DNA from: Symsagittifera roscoffensis
Lineage: Eukaryota; Xenacoelomorpha; Acoela; Convolutidae
Direction: 5' to 3'
Length of the DNA stretch: 64,000 bases
Assembly: GCF_963678635.1 (NCBI RefSeq)
Contig: NC_087067.1
Location: forward strand, 60,620,594 to 60,684,593
The notes under the pieces are model-generated. The model had not been told where the DNA came from. It saw only the letters and a list, made by a program, of their open reading frames with translations, and ran no database searches. Of this stretch, positions 45,001 to 59,531 are shown one piece after another. The first letter of the stretch is position 1; each line of letters starts with the position of its first letter. Made by a program: the position numbers and the translations under genes.

Positions 45001-47899
45001 TTAGTTGATGTGAAAATACCCATCGGTCAGTGAAATGTTATGTCAAAGATCTTGATCGCTGTTTCCGCAGCCATTTTATGTCCAGGAGTCGGTTATTTGA
45101 TGTAACAGTGCCCGTGGGTCAACGAAAATTGATGCCATATATCTTTTTTGGTGTTTCCACACCCATTTTATGTCGAGGAGTTGGTTAACTGATAACAAAA
45201 TGTCCATCGGTCATTGAAACATAATGTCATAGACCTCCATCAGTTCTGCCGCAATAATTTTCTGTCCAGTAGTCGGTTAGTTGATGTAACAATGCCCGTC
45301 GGTCACTGAAACGTAATGACTTAGATCTAGATTGATGTTTTGCACCAATTTTTGTGTCCAATAGTCGGTCAGTTGATCTAACAATGCCTTTTGATCACTG
45401 AAACATAACGTCATAATCCTTTATTGGTGTTTCCGTACTTATTTTATTTCCGGGAGTTGGTTAGTTGTTAGAACAATGTCCGTCGGTCATTGAAACATAA
45501 TATCAGAGACCTCAATTGGTTTTGCTGAAAAAATTTTCTGTCCAGTAGTCGGTTAGTTGATGTAACAATGCCCGTCGGTCATTGAAACATAATGTCATAG
45601 AGCTTTTTGGTGTTTCCGCAATCACTTCATGTCCAGGAGTCTATTGGTTGATGTATTAATGTCCGTCGATCACTGAGACATAATGTCATAGACCTGAATC
45701 GGTGTTGCCGCAACAGTTTTATGTCCAGGAGTCGGCTAGTTGACGTAACAATGCCCGTCGGTCACAGAAACATATTGTCTTAGATCTAGATCGATGGTAC
45801 CACAGCAATTTTATGTCCAGTAGTCGGTAAGTTGATCTAACAATGCCTTTCACTCACTGAAACATAACGTCATAATCCTTTATCGGTGTTTCCGTACACA
45901 TTTCATGTCCGGGAGTTGGTTAGTTGTTAGAAAAATGTCCGTCGGTCATTGAAACATAATATTAGAGACCTCAATCGGTTTTGCTGCAATAATTTTCTGT
46001 CCAGTAGTCGGTTAGTTGATGTAACAATGCCCGTCGGTCGTTGAAATATAATGTCATAGAGCTTTTTGGTGTTACTGCAATCACTTCATGTCCAGGAGTC
46101 TATTGGTTGATGTATTATTATCCGTCGATCACTGAATCATAATGCCATAGATCTTTATTGGTCTTTCCGCACTCATTTCATGTCCAGGAGTCGGTTAGTT
46201 GATGTAGCAATGTCCTTCGGTATCTGAAAAATAATGTCATTGATCTTCGTCGGTGTTTACGCACCTATTTATGTCCACAAGTCAGTTAGTTGATGTAACA
46301 ATGCCCGTCGGTAACTGAAACATAATGTCATAGACCTTCATTGGTGTTTCCGCACCCATTCAATGTCCAGGAGTCGGTTAGTTGTTGTAACAATGCCCCC
46401 CGGTCACTGAAACATAATGCCATAGACCTTTAATGGTCTCTCCGCGCCCATTTCATGTCCAGGAGTCGGTTAGTTGATGTACCAATGTCCTTCGGTATCT
46501 GAAAAATAATGTCATTGATCTTCGGTGTTTACGCACCTATTTTATTTCCACAAGTCAGTTAGTTGATGTAACAATGCCCGTCGGTAACTGAAACATATTG
46601 TCATAGACCTTCATTGGTGTTTCCGCACCCATTCAATGTCCAGGAGTCGGTTAGTTGTTGTAACAATGCCCCCGGTCACTGAAACATAAGGCCATAGACC
46701 TTTAATGGTCTCTCCGCGCCCATTTCATGTCCAGGAGTCGGTTAGTTGATGTACCAATGTCTTTCGGTATCTGAAACAAAATGTCATTGACCTTCGTCGG
46801 TGTTTACGCACCTATTTTATGTCCACAAGTCAGTTAGTTGATGTAACAAGGCCGGCGGTAACTGAAACATAATGTCATAGACGTTCATTGGTGTTTCCGC
46901 ACCCATTCAATGTCCAGGAGTCGGTTAGTTGATGTAATAAGGGTCATCGTTCTTTGAAACATAATGTCATAGACCTTATCAGTGTCTCCGCACGCTTTTC
47001 ATGTCCACAATCGGTGAGTTGATTTAACAATGCCGGTCGGTCACTGAAATATAATGTCATAGAACTTTATTGGTGTTCCCGCACCCGTTTGTTGTCCAGA
47101 AGTCGGTAAGTTGATGTAACAAAGAACTTTATTGGTGCTCCCGCACCCGTCTGTTGTCCAGAAGTCGGTAAGTTGATGTAACAATGTCCGTCGGTCACTG
47201 AAACATAATGTCATAGAACTATTTCTGTCTTTCCGCTACCATTCAATGTCCAGGAGTCGGTTAGTTGTTGTAACGATGCCCGCTGGTCACTGAAACATAA
47301 TGTCATAGACCTTTATCGGTCTTTCCACACCCATTTGATGTCCAGGAGTCGGTTAACTGATGAAACAATGTCTGTCGGTCATTGAAACTTAATGTCATAT
47401 ATCTAGATTGATGTTTCCGCACCAATTTTGTGTCCAGGAGTTGGTTAGTTGATTTAAAAGTGCCCGCTGGTCACTGAAACATTCTGTCATAGACCTTGAT
47501 CGGTGTTTCCGCACCCATTTTATATCCAGGAGTCGGTTAGTTGATGTAAAAGTGCCCGTCGGTCAATGAAAGTTGATGTAATAGAACTTTATTGGTGTTT
47601 CCGCACCCATTTAATGTCCAGGAGTCGGCTGATTCATAAAAGAATATCCAACGGTCATTGAAACATAATGTCATAGACCTCCATCGGTTTTGCCGCAATA
47701 ATTTTCGGTCCAAGAGTCGGTTAGTTGATGTAACAATGCCCGTCGGTCACTGAAACAAAATGTCTTAGATCTAGATTGATGTTTCCGCACCAATTTTGTG
47801 TCCAGGAGTTAGTTAGTTGATGTAAAAGTGCCCGCTGGTCACTGAAACATTCTGTCATAGACCTTGATCGGGGTTTCCGCGCCCATTTTATATCCAGGA

Positions 47900-49900
47900 G
47901 TCGGTTAGTTGATGTAAAAGTGCCCGTCGGTCAATCAAAGTTGATGTAATAGACCTTTATTGGTGTTTCCGCACCCATTTATTGCCCAGGAGTCGGCTGA
48001 TTCAAAAAACAATAACCATTGGTCATTGAAACATAATGTCATAGACCACCATCGGTTTTGCCGCAATAATTTTCTGTCCAGTAGTCGGTTAGTTGATGTA
48101 ACAATGCCCGTCGGTCACTGAAACATAATGTCTTAGAACTAGATTGATGTTTCCGCACCAATTTTGTGTCCAGTAGTCGGTAAGTTGATCTAACAATGCC
48201 TTTCGACCACTGAAACATAACGTGATAAATCTTTATTGCTGTTTCCGTACACATTTTATGTCCAGGAGTTGGTTAGTTGTTAGAACAATGTCCGTTGGTC
48301 ATTGAAACATAATATCAGAGACCTCCATCGGTTTTGCTGCAATAATTTTCTGTCCAGTAGTCGGTTAGTTGATGTAGCAATGCCCGTCGGTCATTGAAAC
48401 AAAATGTCATAGAGCTTTTTTGGTGTTTCCGCAATCACTTCATGTCCAGGAGTCGGTTAGTTGATGTAACAAGGGTCATCGGTCTTTGGAACATAATGTC
48501 ATAGACCTTACTGGTGTCTCCACACGCTTTTCATGTCCAGGAATCCGTGAGTTGATTTAAAAATGCCGGTCGGTCACTGAAATATAATGTCATAGAACTT
48601 TATTGGTGTTCCAGTACCCGTCTGTTGTCCCGAAGTCGGTAAGTTGATGTAACAATGTCCGTCGGTCACTGAAACATAATGTCATATACCTTTTTTTGTC
48701 TTTCCGCTCCCTTTCCTTGTCCAGGAGTCGGTTAGTTGTTGTAACAATGCCCGCTGGTCACTGAAACATTCTGTCATAGACCTTGAACGGTGTTTCCGCG
48801 CCCATTTTATATCCAGGAGTCGGTTAGTTGATGTAAAAGTGCCCGTCGGTCAATCAAAGTTGATGTAATAGACCTTTATTGGTGTTTCCGCACCCATTTA
48901 ATGCCCAGGAGTCGGCTGATTCAAAAAACAATAACCATTGGTCATTGAAACATAATGTCATAGACCACCATCGGTTTTGCCGCAATAATTTTCTGTCCAG
49001 TAGTCGGTTAGTTGATGTAACAATGCCCGTCGGTCACTGAAACTTAATGTCTTAGACCTCCTTTTGTCTTTCCGCTCCCTTTCCATGTCCAGGAGTCGGT
49101 TAGTTGTTGTAACAATGCCCGCTGGTCACTGAAACATTCTGTCATAGACCTTGATCGGTGTTTCCGCGCCCATTTTATATCCAGGAGTCGGTTAGTTGAT
49201 GTAAAAGTGCCCATCGGTCAATCAAAGTTGATGTAATAGACCTTTATTGGTGTTTCCGCACCCATTTAATGCCCAGGAGTCGGCTGATTCAAAAAACAAA
49301 AACCATTGGTCATTGAAACATAATGTCATAGACCACCATCGGTTTTGCCGCAATAATTTTCTGTCCAGTAGTCGGTTAGTTGATGTAACAATGCCCGTCG
49401 GTCACTGAAACATAATGTCTTAGATCTAGATTGATGTTTCCGCACCAATTTTGTGTCCAGTAGTCGGTAAGTTGATCTAACAATGCCTTTCGACCACTGA
49501 AACATAACGTGATAAATCTTTATTGCTGTTTCCGTACACATTTTATGTCCAGGAGTTGGTTAGTTGTTAGAACAATGTCCGTTGGTCATTGAAACGTAAT
49601 ATCAGAGACCTCCATCGGTTTTGCTGCAATAATTTTCTGTCCAGTAGTCGGTTAGTTGATGTAGCAATGCCCGTCGGTCATTGAAACATAATGTCATAGA
49701 GCTTTTTTGGTGTTTCCGCAATCACTTCATGTCCAGGAGTCGGTTAGTTGATGTAACAAGGGTCATCGGTCTTTGAAACATAATGTCATAGACCTTACTG
49801 GTGTCTCCACACGCTTTTCATGTCCAGGAATCGGTGAGTTGATTTAACAATGCCGGTCGGTCACTGAAATTTAATGTCATAGAACTTTATTGGTGTTCCA
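47900..49900. repeat. Satellite block with ~1287-bp (14-mer) higher-order repeat
   Basis: Equivalent points at 48039 and 49326 are 1287 bp apart. An internal marker (AACCATTGGTCATTGAAACA) at 48014, 48933 and ~49300 shows steps of ten and four monomers. Confidence 0.8.
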
Positions 49901-52900
49901 GTACCCGTTTGTTGTCCAGAAGTCGGTAAGTTGTTGTAACAAAGAACTTTATTGGCGTTCCCGCACCCGTCTGTTGTCCAGAAGTCGGTAAGTTGATGTA
50001 ACAATGTCCGTCGGTCACTGAAACATAATGTCATAGACCTCTTTTTGTCTTTCCGCTCCCTTTCCTTGTCCAGGAGTCGGTTAGTTGTTGTAACAATGCC
50101 CGCTGGTCACTGAAACATAATGCCATAGACCTTCATCAGTCTTTCCACACCCATTTTATGTCCAGGAGTCGGTTAACTGAAGAAACAATGTCTGTCGGTC
50201 ATTGAAACATAATGTCATAGACCTCCATCGGTGTTGCCGCAATAATTTTCTGTCCAAGAGTCAGTTAGTTGATGTAACGAGGTCTGTTGGTCACTGAAAC
50301 ATTCTGTCATAGACCTTGATCGGTGTTTCCGCACCCATTTTATATCCAGGAGTCGGTTAGTTGATGTAAAAGTGCCCGCCGGTCATTGAAATTTGATGTA
50401 ATAGACCTTTATTGGTGTTTCCGCACCCATTTAATGTCCAGGAGTCGGCTGATTCATAAAACAAAATCAATCGGTCATTGAAACATAATGTCATAGACCT
50501 CCATCGGTTTTGCCGCAATAATTTTCTGTCCAGTAGTCGGTTAGTTGATGTAACAATGCCCGTCGGTCACTGAAACATAATTTCTTAGATCTAGATTGAT
50601 GTTTCCGCACCAATTTTGTGTCCAGTAGTCGGTAAGTTGATCTAAAAATGCATTTCGATCACTGAATAATAACGTGATAAATCTTTATTGCTGTTTCCGT
50701 ACACATTTTATGTCCAGGAATTGGTTAGTTGTTAGAAAAATGTCCGTTGGTCATTGAAACATAATATCAGAGACCTCCATCGGTTTTGCTGCAATAATTT
50801 TCTGTCCAGTAGTCGGTAAGTTGATGTAGCAATGCCCGTCGGTCATTGAAACATAATGTCATAGAGCTTTTTTGGTGTTTCGCAATCACTTCATGTCCAG
50901 GAGTTGGTTAGTTGATGTAACAAGGGTCATCGGTCTTTGAAACATAATGTCATAGACCTTATCGGTGTCTCCACACGCTTTTCATGTCCAGGAATCGGTG
51001 AGTTGATTTAACAATGCCGGTCGGTCACTGAAATATAATGTCATAGAACTTTATTGGTGTTCCAGTACCCGTTTATTGTCCAGAAGTCGGTAAGTTGTTG
51101 TAACAAAAAATTTTATTGGTGTTCCCGCACCCGTCTGTTGTCCAGAAGTCGGTAAGTTGATGTAACAATGTCCGTCGGTCACTGAAACATAATGTCATAG
51201 ACCTCTTTTTGTGTTTCCGCTCCCTTTCCTTGTCCAGGAGTCGGTGTTGTAACAAAGAACTTTATTGGTGTTCCCGCAATCACTTCATGTCCAGGAGTCG
51301 GTTAGTTGATGTAACAAGGGTCATCGGTCTTTGAAACATAATGTCATAGACCTTATTGGTGTCTCCACACGCTTTTCATTCCAGGAATCGGTGAGTTGAT
51401 TTAACAATGCCGGTCGGTCACTGAAATATAATGTCATAGAACTTTATTGGTGTTCCAGTACCCGTCTGTTGTCCAGAAGTCGGTAAGTTGTTGTAACAAA
51501 GAACTTTATTGGCGTTCCCGCACCCGTCTGTTGTCCAGAAGTCGGTAAGTTTATGTAACAATGTCCGTCGGTCACTGAAACATAATGTCATAGACCTCTT
51601 TTTGTCTTTCCGCTCCCTTTCCTTGTCCAGGAGTCGGTTAGTTGTTGTAACAATGCCCGCTGGTCACTGAAACATAATGCCATAGACCTTCATCGGTCTT
51701 TCCACACCCATTTTATGTCCAGGAGTCGGTTAACTGAAGAAACAATGTCTGTCGGTCATTGAAACATAATGTCATAGACCTCCATCGGTGTTGCCGCAAT
51801 AATTTTCTGTCCAAGAGTCGGTTAGTTGATGTAACGAGGTCTGTTGGTCACTGAAACATTCTGTCATAGACCTTGATCGGTGTTTCCGCACCCATTTTAT
51901 ATCCAGGAGTCGGTTAGTTGATGTAAAAGTGCCCGCCGGTCATTGAAATTTGATGTAATAGACCTTTATTGGTGTTTCCGCACCCATTTAATGTCCAGGA
52001 GTCGGCTGATTCATAAAACAAAATCAATCGGTCATTGAAACATAATGTCATAGACCTCCATCGGTTTTGCCGCAAAATTTTCTGTCCAGTAGTCGGTTAG
52101 TTGATGTAACAATGCCCGTCAGTCACTGAAACATAATGTCTTAGATCTAGATTGATGTTTCCGCACCAATTTTGTGTCCAGTAGTCGGTAAGTTGATCTA
52201 AAAATGCATTTCGATCACTGAAACATAACGTGATAAATCTTTATTGCTGTTTTCGTACACATTTTATGTCCAGGAAATGGTTAGTTGTTAGAAAAATGTC
52301 CGTTGGTCATTGAAACATAATATCAGAGACCTCCATCGGTTTTGCTGCAATAATTTTCTGTCCAGTAGTCGGTTAGTTGATGTAGCAATGCCCGTCGGTC
52401 ATTGAAACATAATGTCATAGAGCTTTTTTGGTGTTTCGCAATCACTTCATGTCCAGGAGTCGGTTAGTTGATGTAACAAGGGTCATCGGTCTTTGAAACA
52501 TAATGTCATAGACCTTATCGATGTCTCCACACGCTTTTCATGTCCAGGAATCGGTGAGTTGATTTAACAATGCCGGTCGGTCGCTGAAATATAATGTCAT
52601 AGAACTTTATTGGTGTTCCAGTACCCGTTTATTGTCCAGAAGTCGGTAAGTTGTTGTAACAAAAAACTTTTTTGGTGTTCCCGCACCCGTCTGTTGTCCA
52701 GAAATCGGTAAGTTGATGTAACAATGTCCGTCGGTCACTGAAACATAATGTCATAGACCTCTTTTTGTGTTTCCGCTCCCTTTCCTTGTCCAGGAGTCGG
52801 TGTTGTAACAAAGAACTTTTTTGGTGTTCCCGCACCCGTCTGTTGTCCAGAAGTCGGTAAGTTGATGTAACAATGCCCGCTGGTCACTGAAACATAATGT
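49900..52900. repeat. Satellite block with ~1557-bp (17-mer) higher-order repeat
   Basis: TCCCTTTCCTTGTCCAGGAG occurs at 50057 and 51614, and a variant followed by TCGGTGTTGTAAC occurs at 51221 and 52777. Both pairs are about 1556-1557 bp apart. The block contains most of the shortened monomers described under findings. Confidence 0.8.
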
Positions 52901-55069
52901 CATAGACCTTCATCGGTCTTTCCACACCCATTTCATGTCCAGGAGTCGGTTAACTGATGAAACAATGTCTGTCGGTCATTGAAACATAATGTCATAGACC
53001 TCCATCGGTGTTGCCGCAATAATTTTCTGTCCAAGAGTCGGTTAGTTGATGTAACGTGGTCTGTTGGTCACTGAAACATTCTGTCATAGACCTTGATCGG
53101 TGTTTCCGCACCCATTTTATATCGAAGAGTCGGTTAGTTGATGCAAAAGTGCCCGCCGGTCATTGAAAGTTGATGTAATAGACCTTTATTGGTGTTTCCG
53201 CACCCATTTAATGTCCAGGAGTCGGCTGATTCATAAAACAATATCCATCGGTCATTGAAACATAATGTCATAGACCTCCATCGGTTTTGCCGCAATAATT
53301 TTCTGTCCAGTAGTCGGTTAGTTGATGTATTAATGTCCGTCGATCACTGAGACATAATGTCATAGACCTGTATCAGTGTTTCTGCACCCAATTTGATCCA
53401 GGAGTCGGTTGGCTGATGTTGCAATGCCCGTCGGCCACCGAAACAAAGTGAAAGACCTCTATTGGTGTTTTCGCACCCATTTTATGTCCAGGAGTCGCTT
53501 AGTTGATGTAACAATGCCCGTCGGCCATTGAAATATAATGTCATATAGCTGAATTGATGTTGCCGCAACAGTTTTATGTCCAGGAGTCGGTTAGTTGACG
53601 TAACAATGCCCGTCGGTCACTGAAACATATTGTCTTAGATCTAGATCGGTGTTACCGCACCAATTTATGTCCAGTAGTCGGTAAGTTGATCTAACAATGC
53701 CTTTCGCTCACTAAAATGTAACGTCATAATCCTTTATCGGTGTTTCCGTACACATTTTATGTCCAGGAGTCGGTTAGTTGATAGAACAATGTCCGTGGAT
53801 CATTGAAACAAAATGTCATAGACCTTTATTGGTGTTTCCGCACCCATTTTATGTCCAGGAGTCGGTTAGTTGATAGAACAATGTCCGTCGGTCATTGAAA
53901 CATAATGTCATAGACCCTAATCGCTGTTGCCACAACCATTTTATGTCCAGGAGTCGGTTAGTTGACGTAACAATGCCGGTCGGTCACTGAAACGTTATGT
54001 TCAAGATCTTGATTGGTGTTTCCGCAGCTATTTTATGTCGAGGAGTCGGTTAGTTGGTGTAACAGTGCCCGTCGGTCAAAGAAACCTGATGCCATAGAAC
54101 TTTTTTGGTGTTGCCACAACCATTTTATGTCCAGGAGTCGGTTAGTTGAAGTAACAACGCCCGTCGGTCACTGAAACATAATGCCATAGACCTTTATTGG
54201 TGTTTCCGCACACATTTTATGTCCAGCAGTCTGTTAGTTGATGTAAAAATACCCATCGGTCAATGAAATGTTATGTCAAAGATCTTGATTTGTGTGTGTT
54301 CCGCAGCCATTTTATGTCCAGGAGTCGGTTAGTTGATGTAACAGTGCCCGTCGGTCAAGAAACTTGATGCCATAGAACTTTTGTGGTGTTGCCACAACCA
54401 TTTTATGTCCAGGAGTCGGTTAATTGACGTAACAATGCTCGTCGGTCACTGAAACATAATGTCATAGACCTTTATCGGTGATTCCGCACACATTTTATGT
54501 CCAGCAGTCTATTAGTTGATGTGACAATACCCATCGGTCACTGAAATGTTATGTTAAAGGTCTTGATCGGTGTTGTCACAACCATTGTATGTCCAGGAGT
54601 CGGTTAATTGACGTAACAATACCCGTCGGTCACTGAAACATAATTTCATAGACCTAGATCGTTGTTTCCGTAACCATTTTATGTCCAGGAGTCGGTTAGT
54701 TGATGTAACAATGCCCGTCGGTCACTGAAACATAATGCCATAGACCTTTATCGGTGTTTCCGCACTCATTTTATGTCCAGTAGTCTATTAGTTGATGTGA
54801 CAATACCCATCGGTCACTGAAATGTTATGTCAAAGGTCTTGATCGGTGTTGTCACAACCATTGTATGTCCAGGAGTCTGTTAATTGACGTAACAATACCC
54901 GTCGGTCACTGAAACATAATTTCATAGACCTAGATCGTTGTTTCCGTAACCATTTTATATCCAGGAGTCGGTTAGTTGATGTAACAATGCCCGTCGGTCA
55001 CTGAAACATAATGCCATAGACCTTTATCGGTGTTTCCGCACACATTTTATGTCCAGCAGTCTATTAGTT

Positions 55070-58000
55070 GATGTAACAAGGACCGTCGGTTAGTGCAACA
55101 TAAAGTCATAGATCTTTATCGGTGTTTCCGCACCCATTTTATGTCCAGGAGTTGGTTAGTTGACGTAAAAGTGCCCGTCAGTCATTGAAACTTGCTGCCA
55201 TAGAACTTTTTTGGTGTTGCCACAACCATTTTATGTCCAGGAGTCGGTTAGTTGACGTAACAATGTCCGTCGGTCACAGAAACACAATGCCGTAGACCTA
55301 GATCGTTGTTTCCGCAATCATTTTATGTCCAGGAGTCGGTTATTTGATATAACAATGCCCGTCGGTCACTGAAACATAATGCCATAGACCTTTATCGGTG
55401 TTTCCGAACACATTTTTTGTCCAGCAGTCTGTTAGTTGATGTAACAATACCCATCGGTCAATGAAATGTTATGTCAAAGATCTTGATTGGTGTTATCACA
55501 ACCATTTTATGTCCAGGAGTCGGTTAGTTGACGTAACAATGCCCGTCGGTCACTGAAACATAATGTCATAGACCTAGATCGTTGTTTCCGCACCACTTTT
55601 ATGTCCAGTAGTCGGTAAGTTGATGTAACAAGGACCGTCGGTTAGTGCAACAATAAGTCATAGATCTTCATCGGTGTTTCCGCACACATTTTATGCCCAG
55701 CAGTCTATTAGTTGATGTGACAATACCCATCGGTCACTGAAATGTTATGTCAAATGTCTTGATTGGTGTTATCACAACCATTTCATTTCCAGGAGTCGGT
55801 TAGTTGATGTAACAGTGCCCGTCAGTAATGAAACTTGATGCCATAGAACTTTTGTGGTGTTGCCACAACCATTTTATGCCCAGGAGTCGGTTAATTGACA
55901 TAACAACGCCCGTCGCTCACTGAAACATAATGCCATAGACCTAGATCGTTGTTTCCGCAATCATTTTATGTCCAGGAGTCGGTTATTTGATGTAACAATG
56001 CCCGTCGGTCACTGAAACAGAATGCCATAGACCTTTATTGGTGTTTCCGCACACATTTTTTGTCCAGCAGTCTGTTAGTTGATGTAACAATACCCATCGG
56101 TCAATGAAATGTTATGTCAAAGATCTTGATTGGTGTTTCCGCAGCCATTTTATTTCCAGGAGTCGGTTAGTTGATGTAACAGTGCCCGTCGGTCAATGAA
56201 ACTTGATGCCATAGAACTTTTGTGGTGTTGCCACAACCATTTTATGTCCAGGAGTCGGTTAATTGACGTAACAACGCCCGTCGGTCACTGAAACATAATG
56301 TCATAGACATAGATTGTTGTTTCCGCACCACTTTTATGTCCAGTAGTCGGTAAGTTGATGTAACAAGGACCGTCGGTTAGTTCAACATAAAGTCATAGAT
56401 CTTTATCGGTGTTTCCGCACACATTTTATTTCCAGCAGTCTATTAGTTGATGTGACAATACCCATCGGTCACTGAAATGTTATGTCAAATGTCTTGATTG
56501 GTGTTATCACAACCATTTTATTTCCAGGAGTCGGTTAATTGACGTAACAACGCCCGTCGGTCACTGAAACATAATGTCATAGACATAGATTGTTGTTTCC
56601 GCACCACTTTTATGTCCAGTAGTCGGTAAGTTGATGTAACAAGGACCGTCGGTTAGTGCAACATAAAGTCATAGATCTTTATCGGTGTTTCCGCACCCAT
56701 TTTATGTCCAGGAGTTGGTTAGTTGACGTAAAAGTGCCCGTCAGTCAATGAAACTTGCTGCCATAGAACTTTTTTGGTGTTGCCACAACCATTTTATGTC
56801 CAGGAGTCGGTTAGTTGACGTAACAATGTCCGTCGGTCACAGAAACACAATGCCATAGACCTAGATCGTTGTTTCCGCAATCATTTTATGTCCAGGAGTC
56901 GGTTATTTGATATAACAATGCCCGTCGGTCACTGAAACATAATGCCATAGACCTTTATCGGTGTTTCCGAACACATTTTTTGTCCAGCAGTCTGTTAGTT
57001 GATGTAACAATACCCATCGGTCAATGAAATGTTATGTCAAAGATCTTGATTGGTGTTATCACAACCATTTTATGTCCAGGAGTCGGTTAGTTGACGTAAC
57101 AATGCCCGTCGGTCACTGAAACATAATGTCAAAGACCTTTATTGGTCTTTCCGCACCCGTTTGTTGTTCAGAAGTCGGTATGTTGATGTAACAAGGACCG
57201 TCGGTTAGTGCAACAATAAGTCATAGATCTTCATCGGTGTTTCCGCACACATTTTATGCCCAGCAGTCTATTAGTTGATGTGACAATACCCATCGGTCAC
57301 TGAAATGTTATGTCAAATGTCTTGATTGGTGTTATCACAACCATTTCATTTCCAGGAGTCGGTTAGTTGATGTAACAGTGCCCGTCAGTAATGAAACTTG
57401 ATGCCATAGAACTTTTGTGGTGTTGCCACAACCATTTTATGCCCAGGAGTCGGTTAATTGACATAACAACGCCCGTCGGTCACTGAAACATAATGCCATA
57501 GACCTAGATCGTTGTTTCCGCAATCATTTTATGTCCAGGAGTCGGATATTTGATGTAACAATGCCCGTCGGTCACTGAAACAGAATGCCATAGACCTTTA
57601 TCGGTGTTTCCGCACACATTTTTTGTCCAGCAGTCTGTTAGTTGATGTAACAATACCCATCGGTCAATGAAATGTTATGTCAAAGATCTTGATTGGTGTT
57701 TCCGCAGCCATTTTATTTCCAGGAGTCGGTTAGTTGATGTAACAGTGCCCGTCGGTCAATGAAACTTGATGCCATAGAACTTTTGTGGTGTTGCCACAAC
57801 CATTTTATGTCCAGGAGTCGGTTAATTGACGTAACAACGCCCGTCGGTCACTGAAACATAATGTCATAGACATAGATTGTTGTTTCCGCACCACTTTTAT
57901 GTCCAGTAGTCGGTAAGTTGACGTAACAAGGACCGTCGGTTAGTTCAACATAAAGTCATAGATCTTTATCGGTGTTTCCGCACACATTTTATTTCCAGCA

Positions 58001-58095
58001 GTCTATTAGTTGATGTGACAATACCCATCGGTCACTGAAATGTTATGTCAAATGTCTTGATTGGTGTTATCACAACCATTTTGTTTCCAGGAGTC
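55070..58095. repeat. Satellite block with 1563-bp (17-mer) higher-order repeat
   Basis: The same rare variants occur 1563 bp apart at five places checked: 55081/56644, 55141/56704, 55681/57244, 56221/57784 and 56341/57904. Confidence 0.9.
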
Positions 58096-59531
58096 GGTTA
58101 GTTGATGTAACAGTGCCCGTCGGTCAATGAAACTTGATGCCATAGAACTTTTGTGGTGTTGCCACAACCATTTTATGTCCAGGAGTCGGTTAATTGACAT
58201 AACAATGCCCGTCGGTCACTGAAACATAATGCCATAGACCTTTATCGGTGTTTCAGCACACATTTTATGTCCAGCAGTCTATTAGTTGTTGTGACAATAC
58301 CCATCGGTCACTGAAATGTTATGTCAAAGGTCTTGATCGGTGTTATCACAACCATTTTATGTCCAGGAGTCGGTTAGTTGACGTAACAATGCCCGTCGGT
58401 CACTGAAACATAATGTCATAGACCTAGATTGTTGTTTCCGCACCACTTTTATGTCCAGTAGTCGGTAAGTTGATGTAACAAGGACTGTCGGTTAGTGCAA
58501 CATAAAGTCATAGATCTTTATCGGTGTTTCCGCACCCATTTTATGTCCAGGAGTTGGTTAGTTGATGTAAAAGTGCCCGTAAGTCAATGAAACTTGCTGC
58601 CATAGAACTTTTTTGGTGTTGCCACAACCATTTTATGTCCAGGAGTCGGTTAGTTGACGTAACAACGCCCGTCGGTCACTCAAACATAATGCCATAGACC
58701 TAGATCGTTGTTTCCGCAATCATTTTCTGTCCAGGAGTCGGTTATTTGATGTAACAATGCCCGTCGGTCACTGAAACAGAATGCCATAGACCTTTATCGG
58801 TGTTTCCGCACACATTTTTTGTCCAGCAGTCTGTTAGTTGATGTAACAATACCCATCGGTCAACGAAATGTTATGTCAAAGATCTTGATTGGTGTTTCCG
58901 CAGCCATTTTATTTCCAGGAGTCGGTTAGTTGATGTAACAGTGCCTGTCGGTCAATGAAAATTGATGCCATAGAACTTTTGTGGTGTTGCCACAACCATT
59001 TTATGTCCAGGAGTCGGTTATTTGACGTAACAACGCCCGTAGGTCACTGAAACATAATGTCATAGGCATAAATCGTTGTTTCCGCAACCATTTTATGTCC
59101 AGGAGTCGGTTAGTTGATGTAACAATGCCCGTCGGTCACTGAAACATAATGCCATAGACCTTTATCGGTGTTTCCGCACACATTTTATGTCCGGCAGTCT
59201 GTCAGTTGATGTAACAATACCCATCGGTCAATGAAATGTTATGTCAAAGATCTTGATTGGTGTTTCCCCAGCCATTTTATGTCCAGGAGTCGGTTAGTTG
59301 ATGTAACAGTGCCCGTCGGTCAATGAAACTTGATGCCATAGAACTTTTGTGGTGTTGCCACAACCATTTTATGTCCAGGAGTCGGTTAATTGACGTAACA
59401 ACGCCCGTCGGTCGATGAAACATAATGTCATAGACCTGGATCGTTGTTTCCGCAACCATTTTATGTCCAGGAGTCGGTTAGTTGATGTAACAATGCCCGT
59501 CGGTCACTGAAACATAATGACATAGACCTTT

